DNA of 64,000 nucleotides from Halorussus gelatinilyticus (GCF_023238445.1 NZ_CP096658.1:2976001-3040000), one strand, 5' to 3'; numbered from the stretch's first letter, positions 53,888-63,896 are shown. Notes: generated from the letters alone by a model not told the origin. A program made the numbers and translations.

Positions 53888-54259
53888 ATGGATATACTCA
53901 CCACTCTTACCAAACTGGTTCGGGACACAGACACCGGAGTGAAGAGAGAATCGGGAAGTGGACGCGACCGTCTCGCTGCTGCCGTTGACGCAGAGTCGGA
54001 GATGGATTGCGCCCTCCTCATGTGGGGCACCAGAAAGAAAACCCTCCTCAAACTGGTCGAATTGTATGGTGGGCGGGTACACCAAGCGGAGTTAGTTGAT
54101 CGCACAGGGTGGTCAAAATCCTCAGTTAGCAGACATCTATGTGAATTGGAAACCGACGGTGCGATCGCCCGTGTTCGAATCGGGCGTGGCAAAATTGTTC
54201 TGTTTCCCGATGACCCGCGTCTGGATGACCTCTCGAACTCAGACATCACTGACCGATAA
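53888..54259 (+). CDS. Winged-helix transcription regulator
   Basis: 123 residues from MDILTTLTKLVRDTDTGVKR. After a polar part comes the wHTH LLKLVELYGGRVHQAELVDR, WSKSSVSRHLCELETDGAIA and wing RVRIGRGKIVLFPDD, as in IclR/MarR-like haloarchaeal regulators with an N-terminal membrane or sensor part in longer members. Starts at 53789 or 53828 are possible; the extra residues look non-coding. Confidence 0.7.
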   Translation: MDILTTLTKLVRDTDTGVKRESGSGRDRLAAAVDAESEMDCALLMWGTRKKTLLKLVELYGGRVHQAELVDRTGWSKSSVSRHLCELETDGAIARVRIGRGKIVLFPDDPRLDDLSNSDITDR

Positions 54260-54716
54260 CTCGGAACAGTGTGAACGCTTCCACCAGTTCCATGACACCC
54301 GCAACTGTCTCGCAGGTACTTCCCCTCGGTGAAACAGTCATGCTGGGGCGGTGTTCGGCGTGATAGGTGCGCTAATCGGTGAACTCCCCCAGCGTGTCTT
54401 CTATGCGCACGCTGAGACCATCTCGACCTGCCCGCCGCAAGTATCGTAGTCACGTCGTTGCTGATTGCTATACTAATAATGAGCGGTTCTTATCTAACTC
54501 CGCATAGATACCGTTCCGTGAATGAGCGAACACGATAAGTTCGCACAACACATTGAGCAAAATCACCGAATAAGTTATGTAATATTTACTAAATAAAGAA
54601 ATAGTATTACCAACTATTGATAGGGCTTGTATTCACCAAATCGGACTGGCTCGTATCGTGAGTGAGTTCCTGTTTCGACAGATAGTAGTTTGAGGGTTTA
54701 CGCGAATCACCCGTTT
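54260..54716. other. Gap holding the DUF7973-like remnant
   Basis: 457 bases. Apart from the remnant, the right part (54540-54610) is very AT-rich and may contain the promoter for the following MFS gene. Confidence 0.4.
54336..54480 (+). pseudogene. C-terminal remnant of a DUF7973-like membrane protein
   Basis: One frame reads GAVFGVIGALIGELPQRVFY, AHAETIST; another frame a little later continues IVVTSLLIAILIM. This matches the conserved C-terminal end of a haloarchaeal membrane family I remember as DUF7973, but it is broken by a frame change and lacks the rest of the gene. Confidence 0.5.
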
Positions 54717-56048
54717 ATGGCGCACGAACAGGCCGAGGCTGAGGGGCCTATTGACGCATTCCGGCAGTTCTTTGCCCTCCAACGAGACGTGCTGGTGCTT
54801 TCCCTGGCAATGTTCGCCTTTAGTCTGGGCTTCCAGATGACCTCCCGATACCTGCCCGAGTACATCGTCGCACTCGGCGCGTCTGGGTTCGTCGTCGGAC
54901 TGTTCGGGACGGTCGGCAACATCATCTCGGCGGTCTACCCATACCCCGGCGGCGCAGTGTCCGACCGCATCGGCTCACGGTACACGCTCACGATCTTCGG
55001 GCTCCTCTCAACTCTGGGCTTTGGGTTCTGGTTCCTCGCACCTGCCATTGGGACGATAGAACTCGCAGGCGTTTCTCTCCCGCCCTGGATCTGGATTTTC
55101 GTGGGACTGTTCCTGGCTCAGGCGTGGAAGTCGTTCGGCCTCGGCGCGACGTTTGCGGTCGTCAAGCAGGCGACCGACCCGTCGCGGCTGGCAGCAGGCT
55201 TCGCCAGTACGGAGACGTTCCGTCGGACCGCATTTCTGATTGGGCCGGTGCTGGCAGCCGTCCTCATCGGGTTTCACCCTGACTTCACTGTGAACTTCCA
55301 ATACGTTCTCGGGGTTGCAGTCGTCTTCGGGGCCATCGGCACCGTTGTCCAACATTTCCTCTATGATGCCAGTTCCGACACCATCGGGGACTCCTTCGAA
55401 GGCCTCGACCAGATTCGGCAGGACCTCCGGGACATGCCCGAGGAACTCCGCCCGCTACTCGTCGGCGATACACTCGTCCGCTTCGCAAACGGTATGGTCT
55501 ACGTGTTCTTTGTCCTCGTTGTCACTCGGTTCCTCAGCGTGGACGTGGAGATGACCGTCTTTGTCGGTGGTTTCACGTACCCGATTGATCTTCCGCCGGA
55601 GGCGTTCTTCGGGTATCTGCTGGGCGTTGAGATGGTGGTTGCGTTGCTCGTAATGGCTCCTGCCGCCAAGGCGGCTGAGTACGTGGGACTCAAGCCCGTC
55701 GTCGCAATTGGATTTGCGGTCTACGCTCTGTTCCCGATTGTACTTATCAACACCCCCGAAAGCACACTTGCCTTGATACTCGTGTTTGCGTTCTCGGGAC
55801 TTCGTTTCGCGGGCCTCCCCTCGCATAAGGCACTTATCGTCGGGCCTGCCGAGCAGGATACCGGTGGCCGCGTCACGGGCATGTACTACTTGCTCCGGAA
55901 CACGATGGTCATTCCGAGCGCGGCGCTCGGCGGTTACCTCTGGGACTTTGTCAGCCCCGAGATCACCTTCACGGTCGCGTCTGTCATCGGGCTCGTCGGC
56001 ACCGGCTACTTCCTGCTCTTTGGCAAAGAATTCGACGCGTACCGTTAA
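54717..56048 (+). CDS. MFS transporter
   Basis: 443 residues from MAHEQAEAEGPIDAFRQFFA, with twelve predicted helices and the loop 2-3 signature GGAVSDRIGSRYTL. Between the halves is a soluble stretch (DASSDTIGDSFEGLDQIRQDL). The longer TTG-initiated frame at 54690 adds nine residues and is less likely. Substrate unknown. It does not share close similarity with the MFS gene at 51351. Confidence 0.88.
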   Translation: MAHEQAEAEGPIDAFRQFFALQRDVLVLSLAMFAFSLGFQMTSRYLPEYIVALGASGFVVGLFGTVGNIISAVYPYPGGAVSDRIGSRYTLTIFGLLSTLGFGFWFLAPAIGTIELAGVSLPPWIWIFVGLFLAQAWKSFGLGATFAVVKQATDPSRLAAGFASTETFRRTAFLIGPVLAAVLIGFHPDFTVNFQYVLGVAVVFGAIGTVVQHFLYDASSDTIGDSFEGLDQIRQDLRDMPEELRPLLVGDTLVRFANGMVYVFFVLVVTRFLSVDVEMTVFVGGFTYPIDLPPEAFFGYLLGVEMVVALLVMAPAAKAAEYVGLKPVVAIGFAVYALFPIVLINTPESTLALILVFAFSGLRFAGLPSHKALIVGPAEQDTGGRVTGMYYLLRNTMVIPSAALGGYLWDFVSPEITFTVASVIGLVGTGYFLLFGKEFDAYR

Positions 56049-56238
56049 CCGGCTCCATCCATTGTCTTGCTACGCAAGATCAGTATATTCAGCACAGCTT
56101 TGTAGACCGGACTGGTGATTGAGAAAAGTAGTACCATAAGGTGCGCACTACGTACTTACCAGCCCCCGTCCCAGTCCCATCCGTTATTACTGATTTCAAG
56201 AGCGAACTCAGAACCTATCATCGACTGACTGAGCGTAA

Positions 56239-56247
56239 CTTATATCC
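56239..56247 (+). promoter_or_regulatory. TATA box of cassette copy 2
   Basis: CTTATATCC is centred at about 56243, predicting transcription start at about 56270, ten bases before the first conserved leader block. Confidence 0.6.
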
Positions 56248-56269
56248 GGGGCCTCCATCATATATCAAG

Positions 56270-56441
56270 GTACCCGAGACTCCGTCCCGTCCTTTCTTCG
56301 TTCGCCCATCGGGGTGCCGCCAGTATGGAGGCATCATTCGATGGCACTGCTCTGAGATGCGCCGTGCCGGATGATTCCGCCGACCATTGGTGGCCAGCCG
56401 TGGGGCTACCAACTGACGGGGCTGGGCAGCCATCTACAATC
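56270..56441 (+). ncRNA. Conserved leader of cassette copy 2
   Basis: About 172 bases from the predicted start to the zinc-ribbon ATG. It repeats the blocks of copy 1: 56280-56297 (18 bases identical), TCGCCCATCGG, 56339-56368 (30 bases identical) and 56413-56429 (17 bases). Distance from the first block to the 30-base block is 59 (58 in copy 1), and from that to the gene 74 (76 in copy 1). Sequence between the blocks differs, so the blocks seem under selection. Confidence 0.6.
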
Positions 56442-56654
56442 ATGACCACTGAAACTGACCTTCCCTGTACGGACTGTGGCACGGACCTCCATGAACGAAC
56501 CCTGCCAGCTCACACGCTCTTAGCCTCGATTGAAGGCCATCAATACATCAACGTAGCTGACTGTCCCACCTGTGGTGCTCGGTATTATCCCGAGCAGACA
56601 GTAACAGTACTTGCAGAGGTATTGGGAGCACAGCGAACGGAGGAGGAGAGTTAA
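56442..56654 (+). CDS. Small zinc-ribbon protein, cassette copy 2
   Basis: 70 residues with CTDCGTDL and CPTCGARYYPEQTVTVLAEV. Homologue of 37150-37362. Its TAA overlaps the ATG of the DUF7504-like gene by one base, so translation is coupled. Function unknown. Confidence 0.8.
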   Translation: MTTETDLPCTDCGTDLHERTLPAHTLLASIEGHQYINVADCPTCGARYYPEQTVTVLAEVLGAQRTEEES

Positions 56655-57307
56655 TGCCTGTGGACACCTATTGCGGTGTCGACAACGAGGACCAACTCAG
56701 CGACGTTGCGGACGCTGTTTCAGCACCAACCACGATGCTCATTGCGGGCACAGTCGACCCGACGGAATACGCACTCGGTCTCCGCCTATTAGCGCACGCG
56801 GGAAGTGCTGATGATACTGCGATCATCGTCACGACCACAGAAGGCCGTGAGCAGGTGATTGCTCACACCCGGGATGGCGTCGTCGAAGACGAGGTGCCTT
56901 CGGTGGCCGTGGTCGATACCGTGTCTGAAGATCAGTACCTTACCGCACCGTACGCAGATATCCCCACGGTCTATATGCCCTCAGCGGGGGATCTAGAACG
57001 GGTTGTAATCGGCCTATCAGATTTGACCGGGACTGTCGTACCGTCTACGGGAACTCGACACTTTGTCATCCGGTCGCTCACACCACTGATTGAGGGAGCA
57101 ACTACGGAACGGGTCTGTCGGCTTCTTGAACGAGTGAAGGGACTTCGAGTGGGTGACGGACTCGGAATCTTTGGCATCGATTTTACGGCCCACGACGAAG
57201 AGACAATGAACGAGTTGACAGCGGTGGTAGACCGCCTGCTGTGGGTGTCCGAGGATTCTGACGGGGGATTACAGTTCGAACTCCGAACAACGAGACGTCG
57301 CCTCTAG
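56654..57307 (+). CDS. DUF7504-like protein, cassette copy 2
   Basis: 217 residues, alpha/beta pattern, homologous to 37368-38030: AGTVDPTEYALGLRLLAHAG, IIVTTTEG, RHFVIRSLTPLIEGATTERV and GLGIFGIDFTAHDEETMNEL. No P-loop or other catalytic motif seen. Family name from memory (DUF7504). It overlaps the upstream zinc-ribbon gene by one base. The N-terminal 20 residues differ from copy 1. Confidence 0.75.
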   Translation: MPVDTYCGVDNEDQLSDVADAVSAPTTMLIAGTVDPTEYALGLRLLAHAGSADDTAIIVTTTEGREQVIAHTRDGVVEDEVPSVAVVDTVSEDQYLTAPYADIPTVYMPSAGDLERVVIGLSDLTGTVVPSTGTRHFVIRSLTPLIEGATTERVCRLLERVKGLRVGDGLGIFGIDFTAHDEETMNELTAVVDRLLWVSEDSDGGLQFELRTTRRRL

Positions 57308-57591
57308 CACTAACGCATACTGTTAAGAAGGCCGTCAGTAGAGGTGTAGCATCGAACTTCACATCTCTCGTGGCCACACAGGAACTAGTCTCATCACAGC
57401 AGAACTTGATAGGTCGGGTGAGATGGACATCTGCGGAGAAAGGCGATAGGATGAAATCGACCACGTTTGAGCTTGTAATTAAGGACAAACAGGTTTAGTT
57501 CGTACTCACCGGAGATGGAAGTGGCGACGCCGATGCACCGGTCATCGAACGGCGGAACCAACTCGGTCGATTATATCCCCCGGCAGATGGC

Positions 57592-57750
57592 CTACGATTC
57601 GACGTATTCGATGTATTCGCGATAGACGAGGTTTCGGGAGAGCCCATGTTCAAGCGCGGCTTCCGAGATTGCGTCTGCCGTATCCATTCCCTCGTCCACA
57701 TAGCGTTCCGCCGTTCGAACAGCGGGACCCAAACTTGGATACTGGTTCAT
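57592..57750 (-). CDS. Small helical hypothetical protein
   Basis: 52 residues from MNQYPSLGPAVRTAERYVDE. Helices DTADAISEAALEHGLSRNLV suggest a small helix-turn-helix. The frame is open to 57882, but the upstream residues look non-coding. No family recognised. Confidence 0.45.
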   Translation of the reverse strand: MNQYPSLGPAVRTAERYVDEGMDTADAISEAALEHGLSRNLVYREYIEYVES

Positions 57751-57921
57751 GACTGCCTCGGTCGGACGAAAATACCGCTCGCCCAGTACACGTCTTTCAT
57801 GTAGTCCTTCCCGTAAAAAAGTGTGTGTAAGGACACCACACACTACGTCCGATAACGCGGTGGCCAAAGGACAAGAGAACAATTGAAGTAGATCGATTGG
57901 ATAGACCGAAGACGCACATTA

Positions 57922-58173
57922 ATGACCGAGATACTCCAATTTTCGACGCCCTCTTGCGGCCAGTGTCCGCAGCAAGCAGAAATCCTCCAATCGCTGGCAG
58001 CAGACCGACCAGATGTACAGTTCGAGAAAATTGATGCGACGGAGGCGACGGCCAAAGCCAACGAGTACGGTGTGCGGTCCGTCCCGTCAACAATCGTTCT
58101 TGACGATGATGGAACGGTCATCTCGAAGTTCGATGGTCTGACGCAAGCCAACGCAATTGAGAACGTTCTGTAG
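57922..58173 (+). CDS. Thioredoxin-like protein
   Basis: 83 residues, a compact thioredoxin fold. Active site CGQC at residues 12-15 in FSTPSCGQCPQQAEILQS, and cis-proline in VRSVPSTIVLDDDG. It is likely a small disulfide reductase or glutaredoxin-like protein; partners unknown. Confidence 0.88.
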   Translation: MTEILQFSTPSCGQCPQQAEILQSLAADRPDVQFEKIDATEATAKANEYGVRSVPSTIVLDDDGTVISKFDGLTQANAIENVL

Positions 58174-58322
58174 CAACGATTTCTCCATATAGCATTCGTC
58201 CCTTCAAGTCACGATTTTAGGTAGGCTGTACTATGAACGGATTCTTACCTTGCAAAACCCTCTTCTTCTAATAGAACCGCTCCGACCGTATACAATGCAG
58301 AGCGTGAATTGAATAGCGGTGA

Positions 58323-58631
58323 TTATAATTTGTGTTGAACAATTCGTCTTTCTTGGTCATACTCGATAATGTTGGCCTCTTTGAGCTTCGGGATATGAAC
58401 GTGATAGAGTGACGCATGAACACGCGTGACCGCCTCTGTGGTCGGAGAAGCTTCGCCATTCTCACGTTTCGCAACTTCATGAGCTAAATCTGTCAAGCTC
58501 ATCGACGTCTCGTGACTCTGTAATGTCGAAAGGACGTATCGTCGCCGTTCAGCCCGTAGCACGTCAAAAAGAGTATTGACAGACACGGTGTCGCTCTCAA
58601 CGAGGTCAAGAAACTCCTCCAACTCGTCCAT
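58323..58631 (-). CDS. DUF7344-domain protein
   Basis: 102 residues: VNTLFDVLRAERRRYVLSTL, LTDLAHEVAKRENGE, then RVHASLYHVHIPKLKEANII, EYDQERRIVQ. This is the typical haloarchaeal DUF7344 winged-helix pattern of short regulators. Likely DNA-binding; target unknown. Confidence 0.82.
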   Translation of the reverse strand: MDELEEFLDLVESDTVSVNTLFDVLRAERRRYVLSTLQSHETSMSLTDLAHEVAKRENGEASPTTEAVTRVHASLYHVHIPKLKEANIIEYDQERRIVQHKL

Positions 58632-58835
58632 TGGTAACGACTATCAATCTACTAGTCTATATTATTATGGTTTTGGGAAAGAGCAACTATACAACGTCTG
58701 CGGATGCGATAAATTGTGTGTCACGTTCCCACATTTAGAGAACCGGAATCAGGTTATCTGTACCAAGCTGTTTGATGCGATAGTTTCGACAGCGAGACCT
58801 GTACCTCCTTGTGGTCGGCCGGCTGACTGTCTCTT

Positions 58836-59228
58836 ATGGTGGAAGTTCGAGCACTCACGACCGATGCCGTGATCGTGCTCGACGGGGAAGTACTGCTCCT
58901 CGAACGTGACCATCCTCCGTTCGACGGGTATTGGGTGCTCCCCGGTGGCGTCGTCGAACGGGACGAGACCGCACGGGAGGCGTGCGTCCGCGAAACGAGA
59001 GAGGAGGTCGGACTCGACGTCACTGTCGAGGAGTTCGTCGGTCTCTACGACGATCCAGACCGCGACGAGCGCGGGAACGTCAGTGCGGCGTATCGGTGTA
59101 CGCCCGCCACTGACGACCCGCCGGTTCCCCGCGAGGAGGCCCGACAGGTAGCGACGTTCGATCCGACTGACCTCCCGGGAATGGGCTTCGATAACGAACG
59201 GATCGTCACGGACGCGCTCCACGAATGA
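58836..59228 (+). CDS. NUDIX hydrolase
   Basis: 130 residues with a complete Nudix box GGVVERDETAREACVRETRE followed by EVGL. It starts VEVRALTTDAVIVLDGEVLL. It hydrolyses a nucleoside-diphosphate-linked compound such as ADP-ribose or oxidised nucleotides; substrate not predictable. More GC-rich than its neighbours. Confidence 0.92.
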   Translation: MVEVRALTTDAVIVLDGEVLLLERDHPPFDGYWVLPGGVVERDETAREACVRETREEVGLDVTVEEFVGLYDDPDRDERGNVSAAYRCTPATDDPPVPREEARQVATFDPTDLPGMGFDNERIVTDALHE

Positions 59229-59258
59229 GATGTCAACCGTCGAGGGGGCGCGGGTTTA

Positions 59259-59465
59259 CTATCTCAACCGCGTCGTCGGACTGTCTAATTCGAATCGATT
59301 CCCCGACGGCAGGTCGTACATCTCCTTGGTGTTGTCCCGAGTCAGAACGGCGCTGGACGCGTGTTCGGATTCCAGCATCTCGACTTCGACGACGCTATCG
59401 TCCGGGAGTACCATGTACTCAGGCCAGTTGAAGACGAAAGTCACGACGAGACCGTCAGCCAACAT
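59259..59465 (-). CDS. Small hypothetical protein
   Basis: 68 residues, beta-rich: LVVTFVFNWPEYMVLPDDSV, then VEMLESEHASSAVLTRDNTK. Looks coding. No family recognised; it converges with the Nudix gene. Confidence 0.5.
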   Translation of the reverse strand: MLADGLVVTFVFNWPEYMVLPDDSVVEVEMLESEHASSAVLTRDNTKEMYDLPSGNRFELDSPTTRLR

Positions 59466-59534
59466 GTCTTACACGTTCGATTCCGGATTAGTAGGCAGTA
59501 ATGCTCAGGAGGAATCCGGTCAAAGCACGAAACG

Positions 59535-60557
59535 ATGAGCAGTCAAATCGTCGTCCATCCTGAATTCGACCGAGTGTGGCCGTTCGCAGCCGACCACCTA
59601 CACAGTCTCTGGGCCGAGCAGGGACCAGTTGAGTTCACTCGACTGGACGACACCGACAGCCGCGATTTGTGCCAGGTACTTCCAGATCCGCAGACGGTCA
59701 CCCGGTTGGTCTCTCTCGGGGTGCCTATCTCCAACGACTGTCTCGATCAACTTACTGCGCTCGAAGAAGCAGTCGTCTACTCGCCATCTTCGATGTATTC
59801 CACGGACGAGGAGATCGCTACCCAACTCGAAGCGAGCGGGGTAACCGTCTATCGCCAACCGTCAGAGGGGTTCTGGGGCCAGTCGGTCGCCGAATTCGCA
59901 GTCGGGTTGACGATCGCAGGCCTTCGCCGGATTCCCCAACTCCACAAGGAGATTATCACCAACCAAGAGCCCTGGGACTACGATCCGGATGAGACGCCCG
60001 AACCAGGTGGACGCGGCCACCAGTTCGGTGACGACCCCGCGTTCACCAACGGGACGATTGCAGGCAAACGCGTCCGAATTGTCGGCGTTGGCAACATCGG
60101 GAGCCGATACGCGGACTTCACCTCCAGCATGGGAGCGACTGTCGCCGCGTACGATCCGTATGCCGATGAGCCCTGTTTCCACCGGTCAGACGCCCGCAAG
60201 GTCTGGCGGCTTGACGAACTCGTGACTAACGCCGACATCTTCGCTCCGATGGTCCCGCTGACTGAGGAGACAGAAGGACTGGTGACAGCCGAGCACATTA
60301 ACGCACTCCCAAGCGGCTGTCTCATTGTGCTTGTCACTAGAGCACAGGTTTGCGATATGGAGGCGGTGCGTGACCGCGTCAGCGCCGATGAGATTGCGCT
60401 TGCCGCGGACGTCTAGGACATCGAACCGCTCCCCCTCGACGATCCGCTTCTTGATCGACATAACGTCGTTCATACACCTCATCTCGCCGGACGTACACGC
60501 CACGCAAACGAACAGTGGGCTGAAACGCTTGCTGCACAGTTCAAACCGAGGAACTAG
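59535..60557 (+). pseudogene. D-2-hydroxyacid dehydrogenase gene with premature stop
   Basis: The open frame encodes 293 residues with a normal NAD-binding Rossmann loop VGVGNIGSRYADF and catalytic-domain features, ending at a TAG (60414-60416) just after ADEIALAADV. In the same frame, DIEPLPLDDPLLDRHNVVHT and PHLAGRT (with the conserved late histidine) continue to a second stop at 60557. So one in-frame stop removes the last 46 residues, including the active-site histidine. The protein is probably inactive unless the stop is read through. Confidence 0.82.
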
Positions 60558-60699
60558 AGGTTCAGTTTCTACTCACACTTCTCGGCAGTTACTGACGTCA
60601 AACCTAGTAGGGATCTGTCATAAAGAGATATAGAATCCATATCGAACAAATACCGGATTTTTACGCTAATCGGACGCCTGCGAGACGCTTGTTAACCGG

Positions 60700-62565
60700 T
60701 CAGGCGTGGAGTTCGGGGTGACACCGTTCAAGCGCTTCGTGGACTGCGTTGCGGCGACCGACAAATGTGAGGTGGTCACCCTGCTGGAGCAACAAGTCCG
60801 GTTCGGGAATTTGTGACTCGCCGTCGCGACTGACCAGCGCAATTAGCACCCCATCGGGGAGTTCCCGATCGAGATCGCTGATGGTTTTTCCGACGAGTCG
60901 CTCTGCCGTCACCTCGATTTCTTGGACATCACCGGTCCGCCCGAGTTCCGACATCCACTCCGAAAGTGCGGGCCGCTCGACCGCGTTGTCCATCGATTGG
61001 GCAATGGACTCGTCCGCCGAAATCGCACGAACACCGAGTTCCTCGAACGCCTCCGCGTTGCCCGGTGTATTCACGCGTGCAATCACCGTCTCGACATCGA
61101 ACTTCGAGTTGGCCAGTTGGGCGACGAGCAGGTTCGCATCGTCATCCCCAGTTGCAGCGGCGACGATCTTGGCGTTCTCCGCGCCGGCGGATGTAAGCAC
61201 ATCGCTGTTAGCACCGTTACCATGGTGGACGGTGAACCCGGCGTTCCGTGCTGTCTCGACCGTTGCTTGGTCCTGCTCGATGATGACGACGTTCTCGCCC
61301 CGGTCCTCCAGTCGTTCGGCGAGACCACGACCGACGCGGCCCCCGCCAACGATGATGACACGCATTGGAATGACGTCGAGTACTTCTGCGATGTGTCTGG
61401 CAAAACCTCCTTCGAAAACGACCGTTGCCAAAATTACGAGGAATACCGTTCCGACGAGGGTCGTTGCTGCCTCGGGACTGGACGACCGAAGTTGTAACGC
61501 GAAGAGGGTCGCGACGCTCGCCGGGATGATTCCGCGCGGGGCGACGGTACTCATGAAGAGTTGTTCCCGAAACGTGAACTGATCGCCGTAGGTACTAATC
61601 AAGACTTGAAGTGGGCGAACGAGACACGTGACTCCAAGGACCACGAGGAGACCCCCAACGCCCAGTGCCAGCAAGTCGTCGAACGAGAGCAGTGATGCAA
61701 GGACAATGAAGACAAATGATAGCACGACGAGAGTGATATCGCCCTTGAACGCGGCGATTTCGTCTTCGTAGGGGAGATCGGCATTGCCGAGGAGGACGCC
61801 AGCTGTTGCGACAGCGGCGATCCCTGATTCGTGGGACAGCGCTTCTGCAACCCCATAGGTTGCGATTGCACCGATAAGGATAATGAGCCGTGAGTTCTGG
61901 ACGGCGTTCGTTGGCGATAAGTCAACGTGTTTGAGCAGGTACCACAGGATGCTCGCGGCGAGCACGCCGACGAGGATACCAACACCGAGTCGAGTGATGA
62001 ACGATTGAAACAGGCTCGTCGTCTCGGGATTCCCTGGCGTAACGAGATCGAACACGACGACGGAGAGAATCGCTGCCGTCACGTCGTTGACGATCCCTTC
62101 CGTTTCGAGTGCTGCCCCAACCCGGTCACGCACCGGCACGACGTCTAGGAGCGGTGTAATGACGGTGGGTCCTGTTGCGACGAGTAAAGCTCCAATGAGA
62201 AGTGCCAGTCCCCATGAAGTACCGAGCGCGAGTCGGACAACGATGGCAGTTCCGACCAGCCCGATGATTGCACCGACCGTTCCGAGACGGAACGCGGCCC
62301 GTGGCGTCTGGCGAAGCTTCTCCCGTTTCAGGTGGAAGGCGCCCTCGAACACGATGATTGCGACACTCAGGCCAACGATTGCCGGGAGTGACGAGCCGAA
62401 GGCCGCTGGCGTGATAATGCCGAGTCCCTCTGGTCCCACCGCAATGCCGGCAAGGATGAGAAACAGGACGCTTGGAATTTCCAGCCGGTCGGCTAACACC
62501 TGGGCAGCGACACCCAACCCTAAGATGGTCACCACAAGGGGAAGTAATCCAGTCCCCGCACTCAC
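60700..62565 (-). CDS. Cation:proton antiporter with TrkA domains
   Basis: 621 residues. The N-terminal part (about 1-395) has some 12 helices of the CPA1/CPA2 type, with ATGPTVITPLLDVVPVRD and TEGIVNDVTAAI. A TrkA-N nucleotide-binding domain follows (MRVIIVGGGRVGRGLAERLE from residue 401), then a TrkA-C domain (about 545-621). The regulatory domains probably sense NAD(H) or another ligand to gate cation exchange. Start chosen at the first helix. Confidence 0.92.
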   Translation of the reverse strand: MSAGTGLLPLVVTILGLGVAAQVLADRLEIPSVLFLILAGIAVGPEGLGIITPAAFGSSLPAIVGLSVAIIVFEGAFHLKREKLRQTPRAAFRLGTVGAIIGLVGTAIVVRLALGTSWGLALLIGALLVATGPTVITPLLDVVPVRDRVGAALETEGIVNDVTAAILSVVVFDLVTPGNPETTSLFQSFITRLGVGILVGVLAASILWYLLKHVDLSPTNAVQNSRLIILIGAIATYGVAEALSHESGIAAVATAGVLLGNADLPYEDEIAAFKGDITLVVLSFVFIVLASLLSFDDLLALGVGGLLVVLGVTCLVRPLQVLISTYGDQFTFREQLFMSTVAPRGIIPASVATLFALQLRSSSPEAATTLVGTVFLVILATVVFEGGFARHIAEVLDVIPMRVIIVGGGRVGRGLAERLEDRGENVVIIEQDQATVETARNAGFTVHHGNGANSDVLTSAGAENAKIVAAATGDDDANLLVAQLANSKFDVETVIARVNTPGNAEAFEELGVRAISADESIAQSMDNAVERPALSEWMSELGRTGDVQEIEVTAERLVGKTISDLDRELPDGVLIALVSRDGESQIPEPDLLLQQGDHLTFVGRRNAVHEALERCHPELHA

Positions 62566-62705
62566 GATCGAGACACCTGTCTGGATGAATTCGCCCGTGA
62601 TATAAAGGTGCCGTGAAATTCAGGTACTATTGAGAATCCTCTACGCCCAGTGGAGAGGATTGACTGAACCGGAACCCCTTTTCGGGCCGTTGTAAAAGGG
62701 TTTGT

Positions 62706-63857
62706 ATGCGAGTCACAGACGTCGAGACGTTCGTGGTTGATGCCGACTGGCGCAACTGGTTCTTCGTCCAAGTTGAAACAGATAAAGGGATTACTGGTGT
62801 CGGAGAAGCACTGAGTGGTGAAGGACTCACAGCCGCGTTAGAGGCGACTGCGGAGGCCCACAAACACTACGTCATCGGGGAGGACCCCCTCAACCGAAAG
62901 AAGATCAATCGCCAACTCCGCCGATATCCGTTTGCATGGCGGGCTGGGAAGCTCATTAACGCCGTCTCCGCAGCGTTCGATATCGCGCTCTGGGACATCG
63001 CCGGGAAGTATTACGATGAGCCCGTCTGGAAACTCCTCGGCGGGAAGGTGCGGGACGAGATCCCCGTCTATGCCAACGGCTGGCACATCGGCGAACGTAC
63101 CCCCGAGAACTACGCCCATCACGCCAAGAAGGCCGTCGAGGAACAGGGCTATCCCGCGTTGAAGTGCGATCCGTTCGCCCACTATGAGTACTCGCTGTCA
63201 GACGATCAGATCGAGGAGGTTGCGGAACTCCTCGAAGCGGTTCGTGACGCCGTCGGTTGGGACGTCGGTATCGCGCTCGACTGCCACGGTCGATTCACGC
63301 GGCGAGGTGCAATCGAGGTCGCAGATGCCCTCGAAGAGTACGACATCATGTTCCTCGAAGAACCCGTCGAGCTGGAGGACCGGGACGTGATGGCGGACGT
63401 CACCCAGCACGTCGACATGCCGGTGGCGACGGGTGAACGCCTATACAACAACGAAACGCTGGAAGATGTCGTCCGCAAGCAGGCCTGCGATATCGTCCAA
63501 CCGGACGTAACCAACTACGGGAGCCTTCAGGAGGTCCAGCACGCCGCAGCCATCGCGAAGTCACGCTACCTGACGGTCGCGCCGCACAATCCGAATGCAG
63601 GCATCAGTACGGCAGCGTCCGTCCATCTCTGCGCAGGGATCGAGAATCTCGAAGTGCTTGAACATATGAGCCGTGACGTCGAGTGGGGCGACGAGATCAT
63701 CTAACACGACTTCGAGGTCGAAGATGGGACGATAGCGGTTCCCGACGAACCGGGGCTCGGTGTCGAGTTCGATGCCGACGCCGCACGTGAGTATCCCGGC
63801 GAGCCCAAGGATAGTCACAGTCTCTTCGACGAGGAGGGCGCGCTAAAGCGGCCATAA
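62706..63857 (+). pseudogene. Enolase-superfamily dehydratase gene with premature stop
   Basis: The open part encodes 332 residues of the mandelate racemase/galactonate dehydratase type: N-terminal capping domain, then KCDPF, ALDCHGRF, LEEPVELED and VATGERLYN ligand motifs. A TAA at 63702-63704 follows WGDEII. In the same frame HDFEVEDGTIAVPDEPGLGV continues to 63857, the normal C-terminus of the family. One changed base, such as CAA to TAA, would explain it. The missing 51 residues close the barrel, so activity is probably reduced or lost. Confidence 0.82.
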
Positions 63858-63896
63858 CCAGTTTTAGGGGAAATTGGAAGTCATCGGACAGTACCG

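Noticed and set aside
57451-57600. Plus-strand frame MKSTTFELVIKDKQV, stop, FVLTGDGSGDADAPVIERRN
   Set aside because: It looks like a third gene broken by a stop, but I cannot match it to any family, and its end overlaps a minus-strand frame, so I do not call it.
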